From positions 2,466,494 through 2,530,493 of the forward strand of contig OX465111.1 of the NCBI GenBank assembly GCA_949987565.1: a DNA stretch of 64,000 nt, in the 5' to 3' direction. The notes beneath the pieces are model-generated. The model was not told the DNA's origin. It saw only the letters and a program-made list of their open reading frames with translations, and did no database searches. Source of the DNA: Luidia sarsii (lineage: Eukaryota > Echinodermata > Asteroidea > Paxillosida > Luidiidae). The translations under genes and the position numbers were made by a program. Positions 1 through 11,477 of this stretch are shown here, piece by piece. Positions within the stretch are counted from its first letter, which is position 1, and each line of letters opens with the position of its first letter.

Positions 1-172
1 TACTCACCTATAGAATCATCTAATGTGACAGTTGTTGCCGTTTTGACATTTAAAGACATTTGTTAGCTCATCACTTCACAGTTTCTTTGATCAACCTCTT
101 CCTACTTCCTCATGACATCTAGCCAAAAACCCTTCCTCAATTCTGTATCTGAAATGATTTGCTTGGTTGCAG
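1..172 (+). other. VPS52 intron (partial)
   Basis: Intron sequence ending in a TTGGTTGCAG acceptor immediately before the exon at 173. No other feature is seen. Confidence 0.8.
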
Positions 173-296
173 GTATTGGGAGACACTGCTGGAAATGTTA
201 TGGCCTCGCTTTGAGTACATCCTGGAGTTGAACATTCACAGTATACGAGACGCAGACCCACAGAAGATGGGCTCCATTGATGTCAGACCTCACTAT
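173..296 (+). CDS. VPS52: VPS52 exon (first visible)
   Basis: Acceptor ...TTGCAG at 167-172 and donor GTGAGT from 297. The first base completes a codon begun upstream, followed by 41 codons from YWETLLEML to DVRPHY. It ends in phase 0. Confidence 0.93.
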
Positions 297-3200
297 GTGA
301 GTCCATTTTAAAGCTTTGTACAAGTTTTGGGAAGATTCACAAAATAGAGACGGGGAAGATTTTGGCTTGGAATGTCTGGGAAAGGTCCATCTATGATCAG
401 AATGCCAGTCCTAACTGATCAGGATTCATGTCTTAGATCATTCTGATCAGTAAGCACATACTTTATTCATTCTTTTTATTTACACACAGAGAAGATTTTA
501 AACTATTTTTGGCAGAGGCTAAGCATGAAAACCTAGGTTCATTACAGGCAACTGATTAGTAGTTGTGCATCTCAGGTCATTCTTGTCAAGAAGCAGTTTA
601 CAGTTTTTTTGCATCATTGCAATTTACTCTGTAATGAACTGTTATCAGAAAGAATCAGTCAATTGATACCATCTCCCTGGTTCCCTGCCTCCTTGGTACC
701 CCCTTCATTATTGTGCGTATGCACGGACAGATCACACGCCGATACGCCGAGTTCTCTGGCGCCCTCGTCAGTCTGAACGAGACCTTCCCGGACGAGCGTG
801 TCAACCGCCTGTTGGCCCGCCTGATGGCTGATGTGGAGAACTTCATCCTGAGGATGGCAGCTGAGTTCCCTCAGCGCAAGGAGCAGCTCATCTTCCTCAT
901 CAACAACTACGACATGATGCTGAATGTCATCAATGTAAGGATGGATGCAGACCATGGCCACTCAGGGCCTTCCCCAATATCAGACTTAGGCTCAGGCTCC
1001 AAGCTTTGTCTCCATTTCTTCCATCGATTTTCAGACTTCAGACGAATAAAGGAAAAATTGACTGGGAGCTTTTGAACAAATTTTCAATTTGTTCAAAACC
1101 CTCATTGAATAACAATTTATTATTGCAGATGAAAATATGCATCGCTGTTAAGATTACCTCTTATCATATGATTACCTTCTCATGTCAATTTGATGGTTTT
1201 TGCTTGAAAAACAAATCAATGAAACACTGTGTGGTATCTTTTAAACAAATTGCAAAAATGGCAAAGAAAACTTTGACTGGACCGGGATTGCCCAAACCTC
1301 TGGTTTTGCATACCGTCTGAGCTATCCGGCCCTTTGATGGTGGCCTTAGTCAACTAGTTTTGCCATGGTGATGGCACCAGTCAGATGCATATGAGACATA
1401 TGATGCTAGCTAGTAGCAGCTGCAGCCAATTCCCAGATCCTGTGTACTATTTCCAGCATGGGTTAATTAATCAAAGCACCACCACTGGAGACTAGTGACT
1501 CCAGGCTGGAAGGCTCCTATACTTTCTCAAAGTCATCTGCTTGCCAAGTCTTTGTAGGATCAAAATATGCCCTTGTGAAAGGTCCTGCTGGTGTCTGAAT
1601 GTCAGGCCCTATAAATTGTCAAGATTCCCATATTGTGGGTTATCAGTGTACAGTGGAACGTGGCTATAATGAACAACCCGGGATCCATTGTTCGGTACAG
1701 CAGCCATTTGTTAAAGCAGATGCCTCCACATTTTGTACACAAAGATCGGGAGCCAAAGGGCATGTTCTTTATAGCCGAATGCAATTCTTTGATAGGATTT
1801 GTGAACTGAGGGTCGTTGTTGTGTTCACTTGCAGGAGAAGACGGCGGAGGGTTCTCGTGAGTCGGACAGCTTCAACCAGCTGCTGGAAGCACGCACGCAT
1901 GAGTTTGTGGAGGAGGTGCTCATGCCTCACTTTGGTGGCATGATGACCTTTGTCAAGGATGCTGAGGCCCGGCTGGAGAGGGGTCAAGCTGACCTGATGA
2001 AGAACCAAGAACGTGAGTCTGTCTGGCCAATGAGAGTTGAATGCAGTAATACACAAGTTGATTGCAGTAATACACGAGTTGATTGCAGTAATACACGAGT
2101 TGAATGCAGTAATACGCGAGTTGAATGCAGTAATACACAAGTTGATTGCAGTAATACACGAGTTGATTGCAGTAATACACAAGTTGAATGCAGTAATACG
2201 CGAGTTGAATGCAGTAATACACAAGTTGATTGCAGTAATACACGAGTTGAACGCAGTAATACACGAGTTGAATGCAGTAATACACGAGTTGATTGCAGTA
2301 ATACACAAGTTGATTGCAGTAATACACGAGTTGAATGCAGTAATACACGAGTTGAATGCAGTAATACACGAGTTGAATGCAGTAATACACGAGTTAAATG
2401 CAGTAATACACGAGTTGAATGCAGTAATACGCGAGTTGAATGCAGTAATACACAAGTTGAATGCAGTAATACACGAGTTTAATGCAGTAATACACGAGTT
2501 GAATGCTGTAATACGCGAGTTGAATGCAGTAATACACAAGTTGATTGCAGTAATACACAAGTTGATTGCAGTAATACACAAGTTGATTGCAGTAATACAC
2601 GAGTTGAATGCAGTAATACGTGAGTTGAATGCAGTAATACACAAGTTGATTGCGGTAATACACGAGTTGAATGCAGTAATACACTAGTTGAATGCAGTAA
2701 TACACAAGTTGAATGTAGTAATACACGAGTTGAATGCAGTATATCACGAGTTGAATGCAGTAATACACAAGTTGAATGCAGTAATACATGTAGTTCAGTT
2801 ATGCTTTTGTTTCAAATTTTGAAATGGAAATTGCATGGAGACATCCCTTGTTTAGTTCACGGCGGCATTGATTCACAAATTATCTTGTCTTTAGTGTGGC
2901 TCTGAGAAGAACCTCAGTAAATAGTCCATTGCTCCTTACTTGCAGCCCTACCAAAGGGCTGCATAACTCAGGTAGTAGGTCACCAGAACGTTAAACCATA
3001 TCTCAGCTTCATATCCCAATCCAGTCTAATTTTCAGGACAGGACCTTGGTATTTGGTTCTGAGATGAAAGTCAGTCAAATATGAATGAGTTCTACCCCTT
3101 ACTATCCTTGAGCCTTAGATTGATTAGGGTTTGTGTGATGGTTGATCTTTGTAGGGCGCGTGGAGCAACTAGTGAGGGACTTCAGTGGCACATGGAAGCC

Positions 3201-3871
3201 AGCCATTGAGATGATCAACCAGGATGTCATGCGATCCTTCACCAACTTCAAGAATGGAACCAGCATCCTGCAGGTAATGGCTCGGTCCGAACACACAGTG
3301 GCTGTGGCTTCAAATTGCATACTAGGCTATGGAAGCCACTAGCCAGTAGCAGTTTGTTCTACCATTTTGTTTACTTGTTGTATTCTAACTGATTCCTTGA
3401 TTAAATTATTTTCTTAATTTCACTGAAGGATGGATTTTGTGAGATTCTGTTTGGTTTCTTTGTTACCTCGCTTTCAAATGTGGGCTTTTTCTTGGTCGGG
3501 AAATGTTTCTTTTGGAATCGGGTCGTAACAATGTGTCGTTAACATGACTTGCTTTGAATGTTTGAATAACGAAAAACAGACAGTCTGTCTTAGGGCATTC
3601 TAACTCATGACTCCTGCAGGATATGGTCAGCTTAACTCTTACTAAATTACATTCTCGATGACACAATTCATGATTAAAAGAAAAACCAGAAATCTGACCA
3701 ATTATTTTTTTTTTACTACTGCAGAGTGCGTTGACCCAGCTGATTCAGTACTACCATCGCTTCCAGAAGGTTCTGTCCCAAGCCCCCTTCAAGAACATGG
3801 CCGTACGCGGGGAGCTCATCAATATTCATCATCTCATGGTGGAGGTCAAGAAATTCAAACCTGCCTTCTGA
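173..3871 (+). CDS. VPS52: VPS52 C-terminal part (gene level, 5 exons, 5' partial)
   Basis: Vacuolar protein sorting 52 is a core subunit of the GARP and EARP tethering complexes, which capture endosome-derived vesicles at the trans-Golgi and recycling endosomes. Five exons join in one phase: 173-296, 731-934, 1835-2012, 3155-3273 and 3725-3871. They encode about 256 residues ending in a TGA at 3869-3871. Segments resembling vertebrate VPS52 include EMLWPRFEYILELNIHSIR, ITRRYAEFSGALVSLNETF, KEQLIFLINNYDMML, QDVMRSFTNFKNGTSILQ and the terminal GELINIHHLMVEVKKFKPAF. Vertebrate VPS52 is about 720 residues, so the N-terminal two thirds lie upstream of the window. The neighbouring SLC44 gene is convergent. 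The identity is strong; the exact exon ends rest on splice consensus. Confidence 0.96.
731..934 (+). CDS. VPS52: VPS52 exon
   Basis: Acceptor ...CGGACAG and donor GTAAGG. It has 68 codons in phase 0 to 0, starting ITRRYAEFSG and ending NYDMMLNVIN. The ATG at 720-722 in the same frame lies in the intron and is not a start. Confidence 0.94.
1198..1395 (-). repeat. tRNA-derived SINE copy (family 1)
   Basis: Read on the minus strand, this shares in order the blocks seen at 17425-17637: a 5' CTGACTGGTGCC-like segment, GGATAGCTCAG-like box A, the GGTCCAGTC-like 3' end of the tRNA head, TTTGCCATTTTTG, and an AATTTG(TT)-AAAAG tail. It lies in a VPS52 intron. The tail alone recurs at about 1015-1110. 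Confidence 0.6.
1835..2012 (+). CDS. VPS52: VPS52 exon abutting a minisatellite
   Basis: Acceptor CACTTGCAG and donor GTGAGTCT at 2013. It encodes EKTAEGSRESDSFNQLLEA through LERGQADLMKNQE plus one base. The 21-bp tandem array starts about 22 bases past the donor, and the reading frame stays open through it. Confidence 0.94.
2034..2789. repeat. 21-bp minisatellite in VPS52 intron, about 36 units
   Basis: The unit is close to GTTGAATGCAGTAATACACG plus A, with recurrent variants (GAT for GAA, GCG or CAA for the ACACGA portion). Because 21 is a multiple of three, several frames are open on both strands (repeats of VECSNTR or MYYCIQL). These are not independent genes. Confidence 0.97.
3155..3273 (+). 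CDS. VPS52: VPS52 exon
   Basis: Acceptor TTTGTAG and donor GTAATG. The split Arg codon is completed by its first two bases. It encodes RVEQLVRDFSGTWKPAIEMI and then the conserved QDVMRSFTNF block. Confidence 0.94.
3725..3871 (+). CDS. VPS52: VPS52 terminal coding exon
   Basis: Acceptor ACTACTGCAG. It has 48 codons plus TGA, from SALTQLIQYYHRF to KKFKPAF, matching the family C-terminus. Confidence 0.95.
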   Translation, partial: SALTQLIQYYHRFQKVLSQAPFKNMAVRGELINIHHLMVEVKKFKPAF

Positions 3872-4400
3872 AGTGGTTGGTTGCTGTTAGTTGGCCCCAT
3901 CCTGCATTGGGGTATTGCATGTACTTGTACTGTAATACACACATCTCAGAGGGGAAATTTGGAACAGAATTTGGAATGTTGCTTCCAGAATACATTGGTA
4001 GTCATACGTACCCAAAGGCCATATGTACATGCAACATGTGAAGTTGAGTTTCCAGATCACTCAAACATTTAGTATTTAGAACACAGCATCATCACATTTC
4101 AGACATTGGCTGGTTTGGTGTTGGTCTAGATATTTTTTTATTCGGATGGTGGGGGACCTGAGAAGTGTGAGATTGTTGAATGTGCATATATTATACGGTT
4201 ACATTTGACAGATAACCAACTGTCATATCCAATGTTGAATAGTCTAACTCTATGTATTCTTGTATATTGTTGTATATATTGCAATTATAATAGTTACCGG
4301 TATACCTAAAGTACTTGTAAGTTGAAATCAGATGAATTCTAGTGTCAACTCAATGTTAAGGGAGTGAACATGAAAATGACAGCTGCTGCTGTTGAATTGT
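3872..4400 (+). other. VPS52 3' UTR / downstream flank
   Basis: AT-rich sequence following the VPS52 stop, with no coding signal. No AATAAA lies in the first 500 bases. The first good one is AATAAA at 4507-4512, inside the adjoining TIR element, so it may not be the native polyadenylation signal. Confidence 0.4.
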
Positions 4401-5577
4401 ACGGCAATTTTCGGAATATATAAAGCCGTGGCTTAAACGTTGTTTTGCCCATAAAAAAGCTGACTGCGGCTTATACACCTGGCGGCTTATACAATGAGCC
4501 TTGAAGAATAAAATTGACATCAATTAATTATGTGTATGGGACAATTCTTTTCCACCAGCGAAAGAGAATTATCATTGATTACCTGGGGCAATTTGTTAAC
4601 GAAACCGACATTAGGACAAAACGTCCTCATTGGTAGTCTTACACCGATCCAGTAGGCCACGCCCCTTGACAAATTGACCAATCACAACGCGCCAAAATGC
4701 CGCCATTTTGTCCGACATAATATTTTAAATGTTTTCGTTAGTGCACACTTTTCGTTGTGTTTACTTTTGTTTCGTATATACCAGGCAATTCCTTTGCAAA
4801 CGAAACCCGAATTTTATCCTTAGTCCTAACCATGGTCAAGCGGTGTTTATATATTCATTGTAATTCTGACTCGCGATACGCTGGCAAGAGAGGAAATGTT
4901 CATTTTTGTCCAACGGAGAGAAGTGATTTTCGGTGGTTGCGTGCGTGCAATGGACGCGCACGGCGTGTAGGCGATCGTGACACGTGCGCATGTGCGCGGT
5001 TGCTTGGCCGTTGCTATGGTGGGCGTTGCTACTGGATCGGCGTATAAAAGCGTTCACTCACTGTATATCCTTTACCAACGCACCAAACGACTGCAATACG
5101 AGACTTTTACTAGCGCACAGGGCTAGCGACAAATGCGTGAAATGAATTCGTAATTCAACCACACGTATTCATACGTTTATACTTTTTTCATGACTCCACG
5201 GACGACTAGATACAAGTCTATTTTACATAGTCTGATATCGTCTCATGATATACCGGTAATGTACACATACCGACTGGTTTTCGCCTCCATTGGTGCATTC
5301 ACGTACCGGAACATGTACATGTACTGTGTAACGCTGCAATAGACGTGACGTCACGGCCTGGTGTGTCACCAGAGCTCACCACGTGCGTTAAGTTGCACGG
5401 TTAAGTTCAGTAACGTGAACACTTTGCAGATTGTTTCACCTCTGAACAAACGAAATCTGGACCATCGCGAAATGGAATAGACTGCATTCACAGTATAATA
5501 ATGAAGACGACATCGGTGAAGAAATGTTACAATAATGCAGCTTATACTCCAGGCGGCTTATATTCCGAAAATTACGC
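4401..5577. mobile_element. Degenerate TIR DNA transposon with THAP remnant
   Basis: The left end has AATTTTCGGAATATA(TA)AAGCC after ACGGC. The right end has GGCTTATATTCCGAAAATTACG, its reverse complement. A GCGGCTTATACACCTGG-type subterminal block recurs near both ends (about 4468 and 5538). The interior holds a truncated THAP zinc finger, no transposase catalytic core, and GC-richer sequence than its flanks. No clear target-site duplication was found. Confidence 0.6.
4832..5047 (+). pseudogene. Truncated THAP-type zinc finger fragment
   Basis: From the ATG at 4832 (good context, ACCATGG) the frame reads MVKRCLYIHCNSDSRYAGKR and continues into a VHFCPTE...RWLRAC segment. The spacing C-x4-C, an aromatic-x-x-P, and Trp-Leu before a third Cys are what a THAP (C2CH) domain shows in its first 40 residues. 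The expected C-x2-H and the closing AVPTIF-like box are absent, and the frame degrades into Arg/Gly/Cys-rich sequence before a stop. THAP domains head P-element and related transposases, so this is read as a broken N-terminal transposase exon. A small functional peptide is unlikely. Confidence 0.5.
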
Positions 5578-6380
5578 TACATTGATATGATTTATCGATT
5601 TATGGATCAGCAATTCAACCATAGGCCAACAACATGGTTTAATTTGAAGAATATTCTTTTAACTTATTAATTTATTTTCCAAAGCACCTTTCATGTTTTT
5701 GTAGCAATACTCGCTAAACACGTGTTACATTCCATGACACAGATTCTGAGATGCTTTTGCTTAAAAAGAACTGCCAGCAATTTCTGAGGTGTTTTTTCGT
5801 CTTTTGTGTCAGAGCTCCATATCTGGTGCATGTTTCATTCAAATCTAGGATATGTTTTCACTCCGAAAGGAATCTCAGATCCAAACAGTGTCCCCACCGA
5901 GCTTTATTTTAAAATAGCCTTTTACCACCAGTGGCTTTGTTTTCTTTAATGCCTATGGGCATTATGGCTCAGACATGCTTATCAGCAGAGGCGCATTACT
6001 TGTGGAATCCCCTGTTTTTATGATATCAAATCCCATATTATTGCAGCAAGGAAAGATATTGTCCATTCAAGAATAAATGTGATCAGCTGGTCACTCAAGT
6101 TCATCTTGCCATTTGATGCACAGTGTCCCAACTAACTGGATAGACATTGCAGTGATATCCAAAGAGTGATTTCCCTTCTCTGATGTATAACATAATAGAG
6201 CAAGTAATCAGCAATGGCAGTTACTACTGCATGCTCGGTGCTTTGCCAATTTCCTTGCTTGATTAAAACAAAACAGGTAGAATTCTAAGCATTGATTCCT
6301 ACTTTGTAGTACATATGTCTTTACCACTGACCTCTGAGTTGACCGCGAGAGCATAGCGGTAATTATTGTACTGTTAAAGT
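5578..6380. other. Intergenic, no feature seen
   Basis: Between the THAP element and the 147-bp array. I see no coding exon, RNA gene or tandem repeat. Confidence 0.5.
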
Positions 6381-7060
6381 CCGCCCTCTAGTGAGAGGCA
6401 TCGTTCCTACCTGGAACTTCCGACTTCGGCACACCTGGTTCAGTCGAACCTTGGTGCTAATTCTTTGGTTTTTCTTTTTAAGACTAAGTACAAACCGATC
6501 GTTCAAGTATTTAAATTTTTAGGCCCAATTTGCGTGGTTCCGGTAGAGCAGCGTTCCTGCCTGGAACTCCCGACCTCGACATAGGTGGTTCGAACCTTGG
6601 TGCCAGTTCTTAATGTTTTTCGTTTTAAGACTAAGTACAAACCGAAAGTTCAAGTATTTAAATTTCGAGGCAAAATTCGTCTGGTGCCCGTAGAGCATCG
6701 TTCCTGCCTGGAACTCCCGACCTCGAGATTGGTGGTTCGAACCTTGGTGCCAGTGTTTCATGTTTTTCGTTTTAAGACTAAGTACAAACCGAAGGTTCAA
6801 GTATTTAAATTTCGACCCAAAATTCGTCTGGTGCCCGTAGAGCATCGTTCCTGCCTGGAACTCCCGACCTCGAGATTGGTGGTTCGAACCTTGGTGCCAG
6901 TGCTTCATGTTTTTCGTTTTAAGACTAAGTACAAACCGAAGGTTCAAGTATTTAAATTTCGAGGCAAAATTCGTCTGGTGCCCGTAGAGCATCGTTCCTG
7001 CCTGGAACTCCCGACCTCGAGATAGGTGGTTCGAACCTTGGTGCAGCGCCTGAAGTTTTT
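6380..7060 (+). repeat. 147-bp tandem array of tRNA-like units (about 5)
   Basis: The block CGTTCCTGCCTGGAACTCCC recurs at 147-150 base spacing (near 6404, 6554, 6701, 6848 and 6995). Each unit contains TAGAGC and, about 45 bases later, a perfect box-B-like GGTTCGAACC followed by TTGGTGC. Since 147 is divisible by three, long open frames appear on both strands. These are repeat artefacts. Confidence 0.85.
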
Positions 7061-7125
7061 TCGTTTAATTATAAAGTACAAATCTTTGGTATAAGTATTT
7101 GGAGTCTGAGTCAATTAGCAAGAAC

Positions 7126-7197
7126 TGCCGATAGCCTGGTGGGAAGGCTCTCGACTACCGAAGTCAAGGTTGGGAGTTCGAGACCTAGTGAAGTAGC
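7126..7197 (+). ncRNA. tRNA-like module (SINE head or tRNA pseudogene)
   Basis: Box-A-like TAGCCTGGTGGG and box-B-like AGTTCGAGACC sit at normal tRNA spacing. Acceptor and anticodon stems do not pair convincingly, so a functional tRNA is doubtful. Confidence 0.4.
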
Positions 7198-7279
7198 ATT
7201 TTACTTTTCAGTTTTTAGTTTGTTTAAGGCACCCGAAGGTTTAAATATAAGGTCCGAGCAGATTTAAACGGGGGGGACC

Positions 7280-7350
7280 CAAGACTAGAGCGGGTTGGAA
7301 GCGGAGCTGGGAACCACCAGGTCCCCGGTTCGATTCCGCCGGCTGCACCA
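7280..7350 (+). ncRNA. tRNA-like module ending in CCA
   Basis: Contains GGTTCGATTCC (box B) preceded by AGAGCGGGTTGG (box-A-like), and ends GCTGCACCA. A genomic CCA could reflect retroposition of a mature tRNA, or chance. No full cloverleaf was found. Confidence 0.35.
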
Positions 7351-7507
7351 ACCTGACTCACCCCCACAAACCTGTCTCGCGTGCTCTACCCCACTAGATA
7401 AAATAAAATAAAATAGAATTTTAAACTTTTAAAGTTAGAATTAGACGTTTAAAAAAAGAATAAAATTCCTTTTTCTTTTTTAGTTTTTAAGTATCGGTGT
7501 CGTACTT

Positions 7508-7582
7508 AGGTCAGCCCGGGGATCGAACTCGGGCCACCTCGTAGGAAAGTCAGGGAGTGTATCCGCTACACCAACGCGGCTT
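7508..7582 (-). ncRNA. tRNA-like module, minus strand
   Basis: The reverse complement has GTGTAGCGGATACAC (D-arm-like) and GAGTTCGATCCCCGGGC (T-arm-like, with a GCCCG/CGGGC stem). The acceptor stem does not pair, so it is a tRNA-related relic rather than a confident tRNA gene. Confidence 0.4.
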
Positions 7583-7682
7583 TCTTACTTCAAAAACTTG
7601 GAACTTATATTTAAGGTATAGCATCAAAAAAGAAAGTAAAAAAAAAAATACTAAGTCCAAACTTGTCGAGTTCTAAATGGAA

Positions 7683-7711
7683 AAGAATAGAATAGAATAG
7701 AATAGAATAGA
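7683..7711. repeat. (GAATA)n microsatellite
   Basis: About six tandem AGAAT units. Confidence 0.9.
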
Positions 7712-9682
7712 AGAAGCATACTACACATCACGCCTGAATATACCTCAAAGTACAAAATCCACTTAACCGACTAAGTACAAACTTGTTCCAGATGGACAAA
7801 GTATTGCCATTCTTGAAAGGGAATTACCTTGCATCAATTATTAAAGACATAAACCTTGGGTTTTAAGTATTTGAGTGTGCGCTGTCGGAACTATACCAAT
7901 GCATGAAATACCCTTAACACGTCTTTATTGCTATAAATGTACAAGCGCTTAGCATCACTGAAAATAATAATTAGGGCCTTTGGAGGAGAATGTACTATTT
8001 CGTTATCTATGTGTTTTGTATATCGAATTGAAAATACATTTGTTTTAGTCCGCCAGTCGAAGTCATCAGTAAAAGTCATATCTTTGCAATTATAATGGTT
8101 ATTCTGTCAACCTCTACCAACATTTCATTAGTGAAATATACGGAAGCTTTCTTAAAGTCATTTCTAAAAGAGCAAGGAAGCAATGCTAACATCTGTCATT
8201 CTCAGTGCAAACAACAACATTGGTCGAGTATGGAACTACTGAAAATGCCCTTAAGACGTTTCATACTGGGGTTTAAAATGACAGATCTGGGCCTACGAAT
8301 CTGTATAATGTGACATGATTGTGCTGGTACAGTAGTAGTAAAATTGGGATCTAACTTCGCGAGGATGATTTCGAAGTGTCAAGACCTTGCCCCGCCGTAA
8401 AGTAGTATTATACCAATGTAATGTTGGCCATATTTTAATTGGTTAATTTGAAGGGAAAAGTAAACCATTTCCTATAGACAATTAGCCGGGCGTCATGAAC
8501 GAATCCCATCCACACTTATCTAATAATATATGTCGTAAATTGGGCAGAAAATGACTTAGCTTTCTATCACTTAGTTGTTTTAAGGTGAGGCTTCAACAGA
8601 TTTAAAGATCACTGATGAAAATATAAAAGTACCTTTTTTTAAATCTCAATTTCCTTTTATTTGACAATACACTATAATACAAATATTCTCTATATACACA
8701 CACGGTGGTTTTCAAAAGGCATATCTTAGAAGGCATTTGGTGACATTTAGAGGCAAACAATAATAAACTCAATTAATAACGTTGGGACAAGACATTGTTA
8801 GATGGAAAACTATTGGATCAGATTTATCTGTGGATCAATGTTCTTGGTAGTCAATCTGCTTGAATTAAATTTTGTTCAATCACAAGGTGATGGGATTATG
8901 TACAGAAACGATGTTTTATCAATCATAGGTTGAGTTACGATGCACCATAAAGCTTTGTAATATCCACCCCTGGTGGTTACTAAGCAACAATAATAATGTC
9001 GCCTTGAAGTTTGGTCAACCCAAAGAATGGCACTTTATTTTTTGAAGATTTGGGAAGAATGGGTTAATGGGGACAATTTCCTGAATTTTAAATAAAAAAG
9101 GTGTGAGTAATGTAATGATCTTTTTAGTTTTCCAACGAAGTGATGAGAGTGTAATGGTACCTAGACATTGATGGAACATATCCTTGAAACTTTAAATATT
9201 GTGAACATGAACGAGTTTGCATTTCTCATGGCAATGAAAATATGAGCAACTTCTGTTTTCTTCTCCCAGTAAATATCACTGGAATTACAACTGTTTGCAT
9301 TTCATTACACTAAATATTACGCTTTCTCTTAGGCATCTTAGTGCCCTCTCTCCTGGTTAACTAAATTGAATCTTACATTTGCAAGTGCAATATGTATGCA
9401 TGGAGTTATATATACAATATAAAAGCAATACAAACCAGAATAATACCAGAATACTTCAGCCTTCTGTAAAACATACATCACCTGATAAATCATTCATTTT
9501 GCAAGCCCTCTTTATACTATGGAGTAATTTCAAGATACACTAAATTATATAAACATCTCATATATGTGTGTACATGCTTCATTCACAAAAATAGTCATCC
9601 ATTTTAAACATTTATTTATGACAGACAAATCTCCAACACCAACATGAAGGCTACACAAATGATAGCATTTTCTGACAAAGTA
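7712..9682. other. Intergenic, no supported feature
   Basis: AT-rich sequence. Only short frames are present (such as 60-70 codons near 7891-8313), without recognisable homology or splice context. Confidence 0.5.
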
Positions 9683-11477
9683 CCGTAAAATCCCGGGTAT
9701 AATGCGCACCCGTGTATAATGCGCACCCCCAACTTTAGCCTTCACCGAGAGAAAAAAAAATCCGTGCCATGGATTGCAGAGTCCATTGTAAAGTTGTTTC
9801 CATCCCTCAGTGGGAAGGATGATCACCCTCTGAATAAAAAAGTCGATTTTTTCGAGCCTGGCCCAGGCGAAAAAAGAGAGAAGAGAGCATACAATGGGGA
9901 GTATCCTCATCCTCCGAATAAAAAAATCCATTTGAGCCCAAGTTACCTGGCCATGACCCAGGAGAGTTTGCGGTGGGGACGATGAATGAAAGCTCCATTG
10001 TTGAAATGTGATACAATAAAAGGTCGGCTTCCCTTAAAAGTATGTCTATTGACTGAAAAAAATATTCCACAGTGGGAAGGGATGATCGCCCTCCCAATGA
10101 AAACATCCATTTGAGCCCAAGTTACCTCGCCGTGGGAAAAATCAAACACGGAAAACTTGAAAATCCCACAGTGGGAAGGATGATCGCTCTCCGAATAAAA
10201 ACATCAATTTGAGCCCAGGTTACCTCGCCGTGGAAAAAACCAAGCACGGAAAACTTGAAAATTCCACAGCGGGAAGGATGATCGCTCTCCGAATAAAAAC
10301 ATCCATTTGAGCCCAAGTTACCTCGCCGTGGGAAAAATCAAACACGGAAAACTTGAAAATCTCAAAGCGGGAAGGATGATCGCTTTCCGAATAAAAACAT
10401 CCATTTGAGCCCAAGTTACCTCGCCGTGGGAAAAACCAAGCACGGAAAACTTGAAAATCTCAAAGCGGGAAGGATGATCGCTCTCCGAATAAAAACATCC
10501 ATTTGAGCCCAAGTTACCTCGCCGTGGGAAAAACCAAGCACGGAAAACTTGAAAATCTCAAAGCGGGAAGGATGATCGCTCTCCGAATAAAAACATCCAT
10601 TTGAGCCCAAGTTACCTCGCCGTGGGAAAAACCAAGCACGGAAAACTTGAAAATTCCACAGCGGGAAGGATGATCGCTCTCCGAATAAAAACATCCATTT
10701 GAGCCCAAGTTACCTCGCCGTGTGAAAAACCAAGCACGGAAAACTTGAAAATCTCAAAGCGGGAAGGATGATCGCTCTCCGAATAAAAACATCCATTTGA
10801 GCCCAAGTTACCTCGCCGTGGGAAAAACCAAGCACGGAAAACTTGAAAATCTCAAAGCGGGAAGGATGATCGCTCTTCGAATAAAAACATCCATTTGAGC
10901 CCAAGTTACCTCGCCGTGGGAAAACCAAGCACGGAAAACTTGAAAATCTCACAGCGGGAAGGATGATCGCCCTCTGATTAAAAACATCTATTTTAATTTT
11001 GAGCCCAAGTTACGTCCCTCGCAGTGGGGAAAAACCGGGAGAGTTTGCATTGGGGAGGATGGTCGACAGCTCCAATATAAAAAAATGTGATACAATGTAA
11101 CAATACATCGGTTTCCATTAAAAGTGTCCAGACTGAACAAAATGCACACCCACGGTGGCTTCACAGATATGCCTCCATTTGTTTCTTAAAAAAAAAAAAT
11201 GGGAAGGTTGATCACTGGAGGATCGCCCTCCTAATACATGTAAAAGAAAATCAGTTTGAGCCCAAGTAACCTCGTGGGAAAAAAAACCCAGGAGAGTTTG
11301 CAATGGGGACAATGATTGGCAGCCCCATTGTTAAAATGTTATACAATGTAAGGTCTGTTTGATGACTGAAACCCATACTGGCAGGACATCGTTGTACCCG
11401 TGTATAATGCGCACCCCCAACTTTTGATCTCTACCGCGGTGGAAAAAAAAGTGCGCATTATACCCAGGATTTTACGG
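9683..11477. mobile_element. TIR element with internal satellite
   Basis: Left end CCGTAAAATCCCGGGTATAA then TGCGCAC; right end GTGCGCATTATACCCAGG then ATTTTACGG, its near-perfect inverse. A second block, GTATAATGCGCACCCCCAAC, lies just inside the left end and recurs in direct orientation near 11402. The 1.8-kb interior has no transposase and is largely the 98-bp array. It reads as a non-autonomous DNA transposon; the superfamily is not assignable by eye. Confidence 0.75.
10068..10985. repeat. 98-bp satellite array, about 9 units
   Basis: Units contain CGGGAAGGATGATCGCTCTC, then CATCCATTTGAGCCCAAG, then ACCTCGCCGTGGGAAAAA, repeating every 98 bases with few changes. Diverged half-units flank it (about 9800-9960 and 11180-11300), so it expanded from sequence native to the element. 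Staggered 64-codon frames are artefacts. Confidence 0.95.

Noticed and set aside
655..1320. Frames at 655-961 (-) and 1006-1320 (+)
   Set aside because: Antisense shadow of a VPS52 exon and SINE-containing intron respectively.
2034..2789. CRISPR-like regular repeats
   Set aside because: Units are head-to-tail with no unique spacers, and lie within a eukaryotic intron.
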